64,000 bases of DNA, taken from contig CAWHZD010000004.1 of NCBI GenBank assembly GCA_963833745.1, positions 1,116,001 to 1,180,000 of the forward strand, given 5' to 3'. The position numbers and the translations under genes are program-made. The notes under the pieces are model-generated. The model did not search any database. It saw nothing but the letters and a program-made list of their open reading frames with translations, and had not been told where the DNA came from. This DNA is from AP-15 sp963833745. GTDB taxonomy: Bacteria; Pseudomonadota; Alphaproteobacteria; ATCC43930; CGMCC-115725. Below, one piece after another: positions 54,121 through 63,149 of the stretch. Positions within the stretch are counted from its first letter, which is position 1. Each line of letters begins with the position of its first letter.

Positions 54121-54508
54121 ACATGCCCTCGGCATTCGCCGCAATGCGACAGGGCGGTTCACATCTGATGGAAGGCGCAAAACATCCTTTACCGACCATT
54201 GTGTTTCGTGGCGACCGCGACACTACGGTCAGCCCTGTAAATGGGGATCAAGTTATCGCCCAGTCGAAGCGGCGGCGGAGTTTCATTCAACGATCAGTTG
54301 CGGTCAATCTACAGGAGGTGTCAAATACACGTGTACTATCCAGACGGACGGGAATGGGAGTCCGATGCTGGAGCAGTGGGTATTGCATGGAGTGGGTCAC
54401 GCCTGGTCGGGCGGGAGTCCCGCCGGCTCCTGCACCGACCCCCGTGGACCCGATGCAAGTCGCGAGATGCTGCGGTTCTTTCGCGAAAATCCGCGGGTTC
54501 CAATTTGA
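54117..54508 (+). pseudogene. PHB depolymerase-like esterase, C-terminal fragment, frameshifted
   Basis: The first frame has 'AMRQGGSHLMEGAKHPLPTI' and 'VFRGDRDTTVSPVNGDQVIA', the alpha/beta-hydrolase Asp region. Another frame gives 'QTDGNGSPMLEQWVLHGVGH' and 'AWSGGSPAGSCTDPRGPDAS', with the catalytic His in 'GVGHAWSGG'. The nucleophile half is missing. This is the tail of a PhaZ-type/feruloyl-esterase-like family protein that hydrolyses polyhydroxyalkanoate or similar esters. Confidence 0.75.
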
Positions 54509-54728
54509 CCAACGCTGAGTGAATCGGGTCGATAGCTTCGACAGGATTACACCGAATTAAAAAACCGTTTTTGCAGACACGAATCCTGAATTGAGAAAAC
54601 CATGTGCTCCTATCGCACTAGCCAACTGGAACCTTCGCTCTTTGTTAAGCATTCAATCACTGACGGTCCCAGGCCATCCGCCGGGAGCGTGCCATTCGTC
54701 TACCCTGCTTTTCCCCAAAGGAGCGGTC

Positions 54729-55277
54729 ATGCCCGGCCAAAACCACCTTGACGCCATCGCCCTGCTTAAAGCCGACCACCGCGAGGTTGAGGATTTGTTC
54801 GCCAAATTCGAAGCTGCCCAGGGCGCGGCCAAAAAACAGACCCTGGTCCGTCAAATTTGCACCGAACTCAGCGCGCATACGGTGATCGAGGAGGAAATCT
54901 TCTATCCGGCCTGCCGGGGCCAGGTCGAAGAAGGCTTGTTGAATGAGGGGTATGTCGAGCACGACGGCAGCAAGGTGCTTATAGCCGAGCTCCTCGCGAG
55001 CGCACCAAGTGAGGAATTCTATGACGCCAAGGTCAAGGTGCTGTCTGAGCAGATAGAGCATCACGTTCACGAGGAGGAGCGACGCTCGGATGGAATCTTC
55101 TTCCAAGCCCGGGCTGCCGGTCTTGATATGGCCGAGCTTGGCGATCGCCTGATGGCGCGGAAGGAGGCGATTCTGGCTGAATATAAGACGAGCGGTATCC
55201 CCGCGCCGGAGACGCGCACCTTCACCGGCCACACGCTCGAACAAGGAGAGCCGGTCGACGAAAACAGCGCAGACTGA
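54729..55277 (+). CDS. Hemerythrin HHE-domain protein
   Basis: The start at 54729 (MPGQNHLDAIALLKADH) follows AAAGGAG. The 182-aa four-helix protein carries the iron ligands in 'LLKADHREVEDLFAKFE', 'ELSAHTVIEEEIFYPAC', 'EHDGSKVLIAEL' and 'LSEQIEHHVHEEERRSDGIF'. The C-terminus is a polar linker ('TSGIPAPETRTFTG'). Such proteins bind O2 or NO or act in iron/oxidative-stress handling; the adjacent catalase fits that. Confidence 0.88.
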   Translation: MPGQNHLDAIALLKADHREVEDLFAKFEAAQGAAKKQTLVRQICTELSAHTVIEEEIFYPACRGQVEEGLLNEGYVEHDGSKVLIAELLASAPSEEFYDAKVKVLSEQIEHHVHEEERRSDGIFFQARAAGLDMAELGDRLMARKEAILAEYKTSGIPAPETRTFTGHTLEQGEPVDENSAD

Positions 55278-55325
55278 TAGCGCTATCCCCGGAATCTGCG
55301 CTGACCCTCAGTAGCACCGTAACAC

Positions 55326-55352
55326 CCCGACCATCCGATCTGCCGGGTCGGG
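55326..55352 (+). terminator. Candidate terminator between hemerythrin and katE
   Basis: CCCGACC and GGTCGGG, 13 bases apart, are followed by CTTTAT. The stem is followed closely by the ribosome-binding site of katE, so it could instead regulate katE translation. Confidence 0.4.
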
Positions 55353-55368
55353 CTTTATCGGAGTTCCA

Positions 55369-57681
55369 ATGCCCAGGATATCCCATGGCCGCGCGCGGCC
55401 GCCCACAGCTCGCACTTCGGGCCAGTCCGCTTCGGCCGCTGACAAAAAGTCCCTCCACGGGGAAACTGCCAAGACGGCCGACCTCGCGCGCGACACCATC
55501 GAACCCGGCGAGGTCATGAGCGGGAATCAGGGCATCAAGATTTCCGACAACCAGAACTCGCTGAAGGCCGGGCTACGTGGTCCGACGTTGATGGAGGATT
55601 TCCACCTCCGCGAAAAGATCACTCACTTCGATCACGAGCGTATCCCCGAGCGCGTGGTCCACGCGCGCGGTGCAGCGGCGCACGGCGTGTTCCGGGTCTA
55701 TGAGGATTTGTCGGAGCTGACGATGGCCGGCGTTCTGACCGAGCCGTCGCGTCAGACGCCGGTTTTTGTGCGGTTCTCGACTGTTGCCGGCTTCCGTGGA
55801 TCGACCGACTGCGCCCGCGACGTCCGTGGCTTTGCGGTCAAATTCTATACCGACGAAGGGATCTGGGACCTCGTCGGCAACAACATGCCAGTCTTCTTTA
55901 TTCAGGACGCGATTAAGTTCCCCGACCTGATCCATGCGGTAAAGCCCGAGCCCAACAACGAAATCCCGCAGGCGGCTTCGGCCCACGACACCTTTTGGGA
56001 TTTCGTGTCATTGACCCCCGAAAGCGCCCATATGCTGATGTGGGTGATGAGCGACCGGGCCCTGCCGCGTAGCTTTGCGATGATGGAGGGGTTCGGCGTC
56101 CACACTTTCCGGCTGGTCAATGCCGAGGGCAAGGCCCGGTTCGTCAAGTTTCACTGGAAACCGATCAAGGGGGTTAAGTCCCTGGTTTGGGATGAGGCGC
56201 AGAAGATCTCCGGCAAGGATCCTGACTTTCACCGTCGTGACCTGTTCGAGGCAATCGAGCGCGGCGACTATCCGGAGTGGGAGCTGGGCCTGCAGATCCT
56301 TGAGGAGGAGGACGAGTTCAAATTCGACTTCGACCTCCTCGACTCGACCAAGATCATTCCCGAGGAGCTCGTTCCGGTGCGGCGGGTCGGCAAGCTGACG
56401 CTGAACCGCAATCCCGACAACTATTTCGCGGAAACCGAGCAGGTTGCCTTCCATACCGGCCACGTCGTGCCGGGGATCGACTTCACCAATGATCCTCTCC
56501 TGCAGGGACGTCTGTTCTCTTACATCGACACCCAGATCCGCCGCGTCGGACCGAACTTCGCCGAACTGCCGATCAACCGACCTCTCGATCCCGTCCACAA
56601 TAACCAGCGCGATGCGATGGCACGGACAGTAATCGACAAGGGGCGCGTCTCTTATTTTCCGAACCGCCTGGGCGGCGGCTGCCCGATGCATTCTCCAGGG
56701 GCTGCCGATGCCTTTGTCAGTTACGCCGAGAAAGTCGACGGCGCGAAGATCCGCGCCCGCAGCGACAGCTTCTCCGACTATTTCAGCCAGGCAACCCAAT
56801 TTTGGAACAGCATGTCGGACTGGGAGCAAGCGCACATCGCCGAGGCCTTTGCCTTCGAGCTCAACCAGGTCGAAAGCGAGGAGGTCCGGCATCACGTGAT
56901 GAACGAGCTTCTGGTCAACATCGCCGATGCGTTAGCCCAAGCGGTCTCCGCCCAGACCGGCATCAAGGTCGCGCCGGTCGGAACGCCGGAGAATCCCACT
57001 CCGTCCGCGCCGACCCCTTCCGGACCCCTGCGCCCGGAGGGGAAGAAACTTTCGTCAGCGGCGCTCAGCCAGGACACACCCGGCGACACGATCAAGGGCC
57101 GGAAGATCGCCATTCTCGGCGGCGAAGGCATCGATGCAAAGCAGTTGAAGGCGGTGACGCAGGCCTTGATGGCGCAAGAGGCGCTCGTCGAACTGATTGC
57201 CGCACATGCCGGGACGATTACGGATTCCGCAGGCGAGGCCCAGAAGGTCAACCGCGCGGCTCCCAACGCACCGTCGGTCGTCTATGACGCCGTGGTCATA
57301 CCGGGTGGAGCCTCCGCAGCCGAGCTGGTAAAATCGGGCTTGGCAATCCATTTCGTCAATGAGGCGTACCGCCATGGAAAACCGATCGCGGCAATCGGCG
57401 ACGGCTTGCTGCTGCTGGACGCTTGCGCTCTGGGTGAGCTCAAGGCGCAGGACGGGGTCATTGTCGGCGAGGGTGCGGATGCAATTGACGGCCTGATCGC
57501 CGCCTTGCTGCAGCATGAGATTCCCGCGGCGGCTCATCGCCGGTGTGCCGGCCTGACCCCTACACGCTTAGCAGCGACAGTCTGGTCGCAACCGCCGCCG
57601 TGCGGAATATGGCGTATCGCGCGGCGTTTGGTGGGTTCAGTTAAAATAATATGGGGTTCTACCGGAATAGAAACTGTCTAG
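55369..57681 (+). CDS. katE: Large-subunit heme catalase (hydroperoxidase II type)
   Basis: The 770-aa protein is of HPII size. It has catalytic His98 in 'RIPERVVHARGAAAHG', the distal Asn in 'DLVGNNMPVFFIQDAIKFPD', and proximal heme Tyr in 'QGRLFSYIDTQIRRVG'. It decomposes hydrogen peroxide in the cytoplasm. Residues about 575-730 form the DJ-1/PfpI-like C-terminal domain ('GRKIAILGGEGIDAKQLKAV', 'YDAVVIPGGASAAELVK', 'AIGDGLLLLDACAL'). The last 40 residues ('HRRCAGLTPTRLAATVW...') look unlike the family and may follow a frameshift near 57535. Such catalases are classic general-stress targets. Confidence 0.92.
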   Translation: MPRISHGRARPPTARTSGQSASAADKKSLHGETAKTADLARDTIEPGEVMSGNQGIKISDNQNSLKAGLRGPTLMEDFHLREKITHFDHERIPERVVHARGAAAHGVFRVYEDLSELTMAGVLTEPSRQTPVFVRFSTVAGFRGSTDCARDVRGFAVKFYTDEGIWDLVGNNMPVFFIQDAIKFPDLIHAVKPEPNNEIPQAASAHDTFWDFVSLTPESAHMLMWVMSDRALPRSFAMMEGFGVHTFRLVNAEGKARFVKFHWKPIKGVKSLVWDEAQKISGKDPDFHRRDLFEAIERGDYPEWELGLQILEEEDEFKFDFDLLDSTKIIPEELVPVRRVGKLTLNRNPDNYFAETEQVAFHTGHVVPGIDFTNDPLLQGRLFSYIDTQIRRVGPNFAELPINRPLDPVHNNQRDAMARTVIDKGRVSYFPNRLGGGCPMHSPGAADAFVSYAEKVDGAKIRARSDSFSDYFSQATQFWNSMSDWEQAHIAEAFAFELNQVESEEVRHHVMNELLVNIADALAQAVSAQTGIKVAPVGTPENPTPSAPTPSGPLRPEGKKLSSAALSQDTPGDTIKGRKIAILGGEGIDAKQLKAVTQALMAQEALVELIAAHAGTITDSAGEAQKVNRAAPNAPSVVYDAVVIPGGASAAELVKSGLAIHFVNEAYRHGKPIAAIGDGLLLLDACALGELKAQDGVIVGEGADAIDGLIAALLQHEIPAAAHRRCAGLTPTRLAATVWSQPPPCGIWRIARRLVGSVKIIWGSTGIETV

Positions 57682-57803
57682 GCTTGAGCGATCTATTTGT
57701 TGTAAATAAATGCGTACGGCAAAGAGAAACCTTGCCAGCGTCTCCGACGTTTACCTATTGCGCTCGCAAAATGCGGGCGGTTTTTCATAGCAAAGGAGCG
57801 AAA

Positions 57804-58007
57804 ATGCCGAAGGAAACCCATACGAGGGCGGCCGAGCATCACGAGAATGCGGCCAAGGCGCATCGGACCGCTGCGGAGCATCATGGGAAGGGCGATCACG
57901 ATAAGGGTCACGAGGAGTTAACCAAGGCTCACGAACATTCCGCTCAGGCTCATCGTCACACAACCGACGCGCACGGGAAAAGTGGGGAAGCCCGGACGAA
58001 GAAATAA
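57804..58007 (+). CDS. Small histidine-rich hydrophilic protein
   Basis: The start at 57804 follows AAAGGAG. The 67-aa product is almost all charged or small residues with frequent His pairs ('AAEHHENAAKAHRTAAEHHG', 'KGHEELTKAHEHSAQAHRHT'). It repeats an A-x-H-H heptad-like pattern, so it should be a helical, possibly metal-binding or desiccation-related protein. Similar proteins occur in stress clusters of Bradyrhizobium-type genomes. Confidence 0.75.
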   Translation: MPKETHTRAAEHHENAAKAHRTAAEHHGKGDHDKGHEELTKAHEHSAQAHRHTTDAHGKSGEARTKK

Positions 58008-58017
58008 TCTCGATCTT

Positions 58018-58039
58018 ACCGGGGCAGTGATGCCCCGGT
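58018..58039 (+). terminator. Candidate terminator after the His-rich gene
   Basis: ACCGGGGCA and TGCCCCGGT pair perfectly around a GTGA loop, 10 bases after the stop codon, followed by CTTC. The T tract is weak but position and symmetry fit. Confidence 0.6.
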
Positions 58040-58221
58040 CTTCACGCTCGATCGCGCGTCGTCGCAGGAGTTGACTGTGGTCGGCTCGGGATCCTAAAGG
58101 CCTCAGAAACTCCGTCGGCGGCAGTGACTTAGCTAGAGCGGTTGCCGATCTGACAGAACCGACGGCTTCCCAGATGTGGTCGAAATAGATGAGAATGCTC
58201 CCACATCTGGGGGGGTGAGGG

Positions 58222-58582
58222 ATGACACGACCGTATTCGATGGATCTGCGCGAGCGCGTGATGCAGCACGTAGCGGCGGGTGCGAGCGTGCGCTCGGTGG
58301 CGGCGCTGTTCACGGTCAGTCCGAGCTTTGTGGTGAAGCTGAGCCAAGCCTGGCGCCGGCGCGGAACGGTGGCAGCGCAGCCGCAAGGTGATCGCCGCTC
58401 GGCGGCCATCGAGCGGCAGCGGGAATGGCTGTTGCAGGTGGTGGCCGAGACGCCCGAACTGACCTTGGCGGAGACCCAAGACCGGCTGGGCGAGCGCGGC
58501 GCGTCGGCATCGATTTCCGCGATCTGGCGCTAGCGGCACGGCATCAGTTTTAAAAAAAACCGCGCACGCGACCGTGTTGCAG
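58222..58582 (+). pseudogene. IS630-family transposase, N-terminal fragment
   Basis: The fragment reads 'MTRPYSMDLRERVMQHVAAG' and the helix-turn-helix 'ASVRSVAALFTVSPSFVVKL'. A TAG at 58531 interrupts the frame before 'RHGISFKK', the usual continuation. After about 58582 the sequence becomes an IS21 transposase, so the rest of this element is lost. Confidence 0.8.
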
Positions 58583-58980
58583 GGGATGCCATCTCGCCAA
58601 GTTTGGGTGTCTCAAACTTGGTCATTCAGGCGATCTTACATATCGCCGCGCATCTGCGCTCCAGCGGCAATCACCGCCATACCACCGTCGCCGATCACAT
58701 GCCATCGAGCCACCGGCGCTATGCCGACTGGACCGTCGAGCGCATTCGCCAGGAGGCCACCGTGATCGGGCCGGCGACGGCGGCTTGTGCGAGCTGATCC
58801 TGGAGCGCCGGCCGCACCCGGAACAAGGCTTCCGCTCCTGCTTGGGTATCGTGCGCCTGGTCCGGCCGTTCGGCATCGAGCGTCTCGAAGCAGCAGCGAT
58901 GCGCGCCATCGAGATCGGCACCCTGACCTACGGCTCGGTGCGCTCGATCCTCGACAACAAGCTCGACCGCCAGGTCGCCA
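58583..58980 (+). pseudogene. IS21-family IstA transposase, C-terminal fragment
   Basis: Two frames carry 'SSHRRYADWTVERIRQEATV' and 'ERRPHPEQGFRSCLGIVRLV' plus 'ERLEAAAMRAIEIGTLTYGS' with 'VRSILDNKLDR', the well-conserved IstA C-terminus, broken by a shift near 58790. The catalytic domain and istB are missing. Confidence 0.8.
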
Positions 58981-58984
58981 ATCC

Positions 58985-59921
58985 GCCCCGTGCCGACACA
59001 GTCCCGGTCCTTCACCCCAACATCCGCGGGCCTCGCTACGAGAATGTACTCGATCTTCTCGGCTTCGAGCGCCGCCATGGTGTGGGCGCTGATCATGCCG
59101 CGATCGGCGACGATGCAGGTCCGGGCGATGTCGAAGCGATCGCGCAGGCGGCGCACCACCGGCAACAACATCGTCACGTCGGCAGTGTTGCCCGGCATCA
59201 GGAACGAGGCGATCGGCCGGTCGGCGTCATCCAGCACGATGCCGAGCACGACCTGCTTCAAGTGCCCTCGGTAGTCCTTGGAATGGCCGCGCTGACCCAG
59301 GTTCTCACCGCCGGCGCCCTCGAACCATAACGTCGTCGTATCGAAGAAGGCGATCGACACCGCACCGAACAGCGGCTGGCGATGCCGGTAGAGCGCTTCC
59401 TCGATCGCCTCGGCGGTGCCGCGGCCGTGCTCGTCGATTTCGCCGAGCCAGGCCATCGCCTTGTACGCCTCGTCGAGCCCGAGCCCTTCGGCGCCGGGGA
59501 CGCGCAAGCCGTTGCGCCATTCGCTCGCGTGGCGGTCGGAACCCGAGACCGTCAGCCGATGCAGTACGGTGAGATAGACCGCCCGCTCGACATCGAAGCC
59601 GAAGCGCCGGTCGGCGAGCAGGCTGGTGAGCACGTCGCGGCATCCGGTTTCGGCCCACAACCGGCCGAACACCAAATCGGGTCCGATGCTGACGCGGCGC
59701 AGTTCCGGCAACTCGCCGCGATAGAAGCTCGACAGCACGATCGTCCGTCGCGAATGCCGCGCCGCCGAGGCGATCAGCCCGTCGATCAGGCCGGAGGCTT
59801 CGACCTCGTCGCGCCGGCCGAGCGCCTTGATGACGCGCTGAACGTGGCGCCCGCCCTCGCGTGCGTTCTCGACGAGGTAGAGGTACTCATAGGCTCCGAT
59901 CTTCTTGACGCGGACGAACAT
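58985..59921 (-). pseudogene. IS1634/IS4-like transposase, C-terminus lost
   Basis: It starts 'MFVRVKKIGAYEYLYLVENA' and includes 'FDTTTLWFEGAGGENLGQRG' with 'HSKDYRGHLKQVVLGIVLDD', 'PGNTADVTMLLPVVRRLRDR' and 'TCIVADRGMISAHTMAALEA'. The first two Asp regions of the DDE domain are present. At about 58985 it runs into the IS21 fragment, so the Glu-containing end is missing. Confidence 0.82.
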
Positions 59922-60148
59922 GGCGCGGCACCCTGCTTGCGGCAAGGGCACCACGATTCGTCGCCACTTCTCAAGATAAATAAACCGTCTCAATCACAAA
60001 AATGTCGATCATTTAGCACCACAATGCGAGCGGTGTCGTCGCAACCCCAGCATTTCTGCGATCCCCAGCAACCGCATCACCCAAAACCGCGGAAGTTGGG
60101 TCTGACTTGAGCCCGGGGTTCGTGCGGGTGCGCCAGCATCTCCATTAG

Positions 60149-61308
60149 GGAATGTCTGAATAAGCGGGTTGTGCGGGGATCATCTCGATCGAGAGGTGTG
60201 CGGCCCGGCGCCGGGATCGTAACGGAGACGATTTTGCGGTTGGATCGGGCGGTTGGCGCGGTTTTCGGGGGTGGTAGGGGCGCACTACGCGGTTTGGTGG
60301 CGCAGCAGATGGCGCCGGGCGATGAACAGATTGGCCAGCGCGCAGCTCACCAGCAGGCGATGGGCGTTTTTGGCAAGCCCGCGATAGCGCACCTTGGCAA
60401 AGCCGAACACCCGTTTGACGACCCCGATCGAGTGCTCGACTTTCGCTCTTACTTTCGATTTGGTGCGGTTTTTGGCGCGCTCGACCAAATCGACCCCGCC
60501 GCGGTGGCGGTAGCGGCGGTTGGTGAAGTCCCGGGCCTGGGGGCGTGTCGCCGGATCACCGCGCGCTGGCCGCGATAGGCCTGGTCGCCCCACACCCGGG
60601 TCTCTCGGCCATGCCGCAGTTCAGGCAGCACCCGGCTGTCGGCGACATTGGCGGGGGTCGCCACGGCCGCGTGAATCAGCTTGGTGCGGCTGTCGACGCC
60701 AACATGCGCTTTCATGCCAAAGTACCACGGGTTGCCTTTCTTGGTCTGATGCATCTCCGGGTCGCGCGCCTTGGCGCGGTTCTTGGTCGAGGACGGGGCG
60801 TGAATAATGGTGGCATCGACAATCGTGCCGGTGGCCACCTGCAGCCCGTTCTCGGCCAGGTGCGGCTGCACCTGATCAAACAGCCGCCGGCCCAGACCAT
60901 GGGCTTCGAGCAGGTGGCGGAAGCGGCACACCGTGGTTTCGTCCGGCACCGGCTCGCGGCCGAGATCGATGCCGACAAAGCCGCGCATCGCCTGCGAATC
61001 GTAAAGCGCCTCTTCCACCCCCGGGTCCGACAGGTTGAACCATTGCTGCACAAAGTAGAGCCGCAACATCCGCTCGACCCCGGGCGGCCAGTGCCGGGTT
61101 TGGGATAGTAGGGCTCGATCACCGCGCACAGCGCCGGCCACGGCACCACCCGCTCCATCTCGGCCAAAAACCTCGCCCGCCGGGTCGTCCGGGCATAGCG
61201 CTCAAACCCCGCCGTCGCCAAGCTCAGCTGCTGCATTCCCCAACCCTTTGTGCCCCGGTCACCCCGGCTCACATTATACAGCTAGCAGACCACTTTTGCA
61301 GAGGTTCC
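60149..61308 (-). mobile_element. IS5-family element
   Basis: Imperfect ends (GGAATGTCTGAATAAG at 60149 and the complement GGAACCTCTGCAAAAG at about 61293-61308) flank one transposase gene. TTAG/TTAA at the junctions fits the YTAR duplication of IS5. Length is about 1.16 kb. Confidence 0.75.
60285..61236 (-). pseudogene. IS5-family transposase, two frameshifts
   Basis: Joined frames read 'MQQLSLATAGFERYARTTRR', 'MLRLYFVQQWFNLSDPGVEE', 'IVDATIIHAPSSTKNRAKAR' (catalytic Asp), 'GNPWYFGMKAHVGVDSRTKL', 'VWGDQAYRGQR' and 'KVRAKVEHSIGVVKRVFGFA' (catalytic Glu). Shifts fall near 61100 and 60540. This is the IS5 subgroup. Confidence 0.88.
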
Positions 61309-61463
61309 TTAACTCGCGCAAGGTCCGCTCGCGCGGCCGTGCGTATAACGCGGATCAAGCGAATAGGGCCCAACTCACTATGTCAGTCGGGACCTCAGGA
61401 ACCTCTGGAATACCTTTTGTCTGCAGCGACCTCAGAGGCGTACTTCCAACGCACCGCTGAGCC

Positions 61464-63149
61464 CTACGAGCGGCGTCTTCCGACAGTAATCCGATTGTCG
61501 AGAGCAACTCGAATTTGATGCGCCAGTTCTCCGCGGCGGTAAGGCTTGCGCAAGATTGGGTATTTCGCTGTTTCCTCAACCTCGGCGGTAGGATAGCCTG
61601 ACACCAAAAGAATGGGCATATTGGGGCGACGCGCTCGAATCCGGTTCGCCAACTCCGAACCGTTGATGCCACCTGCCATTACGATATCGCTGACCACTAT
61701 GTCGATTGGAGAGTTGCCGTCGATCACGTGAAGCGCTTCGCCCGCACCCCCTGCGCTTAGGACCCGATACCCGAGGCTCTCGGTCATCATCTCCATAGTG
61801 TCGCGCACCAGTTCATTATCCTCGACGATCAATACGGTTTCGCTTCCGCCCGCGACATCCGCTGTGGTTACTTTCGGCCCCAGAAGAGGTTCGGCCCCAA
61901 CGACGATACGAGGCAGATAGAGGCTGATCGCAGTGCCCTTGCTGGATGAACTGTCGATCAGTACGTGCCCCTTCGATTGCTGGATAAAACCGTAAACCTG
62001 GCTCAGGCCGAGGCCGCTGCCTTTACCCGCTTCCTTGGTCGTAAAAAACGGCTCAAAGGCGCGCTCGGCCACCTCAGGGGGCATTCCGTGTCCGGTATCC
62101 GATACCACAATCCGCACATATTCTCCGGCGAGGACACCCCGGCCGGCCTCCGAGCTGGCGGGATCTACCGAGACATTCGCCGCTTCGATGAGCAGACTGC
62201 CCTGATCGAGCATGGCATCGCGCGCATTTACGACAAGGTTCAGGATTGCAGCCTCGAGCAAAATCGGATCGGTCTTGCAATGCCATAGCCCCATCACATG
62301 CACAAAATCCATTGTGACGGCCTCGCCGGCCGCCCGGCGCAGAAAACTCGCTCCAGCGCTCATAAAATCGACGAAGTCGACGGCCTCGAGTGCGAGCGTG
62401 CCGCGTCGAGCGAAGGCGAGGAGTTGCTGTGTGATCTTTGCGGCGTGCTCGCTAGCAGATTCCGCATTCGCCAGCCGTTGCAGGAGCCTTTGCTGCGTCG
62501 GCGGATAGAAAGCATCACTTTGTTTGATAGCGTAATGAATTAACTCTAAGTTTCCTGAAATAACGGTCAGCAGATTGTTGAAATCGTGGGCGATGCCGCC
62601 GGTTAGTTGGCCGACGAGATCGAGTTTTTGCGCGTGCCAGAGCGCCAGTTCCGCCGCCCGCCGTTCAGCTTCTTCCTTGGCAAGTACCTGATTGGCCTCG
62701 TACAGTTTTTGCGTCCGCTCGGCGACCAATTGTTCGAGATGCTGGTTGATCCGACGGACATCCTGCTCCGCCCTTCGCATCCGGAGCAGCGCGTTGACGG
62801 TGGCAATCAGCTCGTCGGGTTCGATCGGCTCCACAAGATAGGAATCGGCACCGCCGTCGAGCGCACGGGCACGGTCGGCAACTCCGGTGAAGGCGGCGGA
62901 GGTTTGCAATATTATAATCTGTGGAAAACGCGATTTAATTTCGCGACAAATCTCGATGCCGCTCGCGTCCGGCAACTTGACATCAAGCAGAATCAAATGG
63001 GGGTTATGAGCCTCCGCCAAGGCGAGCGCGTCGCGTCCGTAACCCGCCTCATGGATGTCGAATCCTTGCCGCCCAAGAACGTGGCTTTTGACGTAGCGCG
63101 TCGCCTTATCGTCGTCGACGATCAGGATGCGGCTAACTTCGTCGTTCAT
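61464..63149 (-). CDS. Receiver-histidine kinase-receiver hybrid protein
   Basis: The start at 63149 (MNDEVSRILIVDDD) follows GGAGGACAG and gives 561 aa. Order: receiver (Asp in 'LILLDVKLPDASGIE'), a coiled coil ('RINQHLEQLVAERTQKLYEA'), phospho-acceptor box 'QLTGGIAHDFNNLLTVISGN', and HATPase with 'NLVVNARDAM', 'SDTGHGMPPE' and 'GSGLGLSQVYGFIQQSKG'. A second receiver follows ('ETVLIVEDNELVRDTMEMMT', Asp in 'IVVSDIVMAGGINGSE'). It has no membrane or PAS domain, so input comes by phosphotransfer to the first receiver. It overlaps the upstream hybrid kinase gene by 17 bases and is probably its relay partner. The domain set matches the pseudogene at 41229. Confidence 0.92.
   Translation of the reverse strand: MNDEVSRILIVDDDKATRYVKSHVLGRQGFDIHEAGYGRDALALAEAHNPHLILLDVKLPDASGIEICREIKSRFPQIIILQTSAAFTGVADRARALDGGADSYLVEPIEPDELIATVNALLRMRRAEQDVRRINQHLEQLVAERTQKLYEANQVLAKEEAERRAAELALWHAQKLDLVGQLTGGIAHDFNNLLTVISGNLELIHYAIKQSDAFYPPTQQRLLQRLANAESASEHAAKITQQLLAFARRGTLALEAVDFVDFMSAGASFLRRAAGEAVTMDFVHVMGLWHCKTDPILLEAAILNLVVNARDAMLDQGSLLIEAANVSVDPASSEAGRGVLAGEYVRIVVSDTGHGMPPEVAERAFEPFFTTKEAGKGSGLGLSQVYGFIQQSKGHVLIDSSSSKGTAISLYLPRIVVGAEPLLGPKVTTADVAGGSETVLIVEDNELVRDTMEMMTESLGYRVLSAGGAGEALHVIDGNSPIDIVVSDIVMAGGINGSELANRIRARRPNMPILLVSGYPTAEVEETAKYPILRKPYRRGELAHQIRVALDNRITVGRRRS

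Noticed and set aside
55326..55352. Riboswitch before katE
   Set aside because: Only a single short stem is visible; no known riboswitch core sequence.
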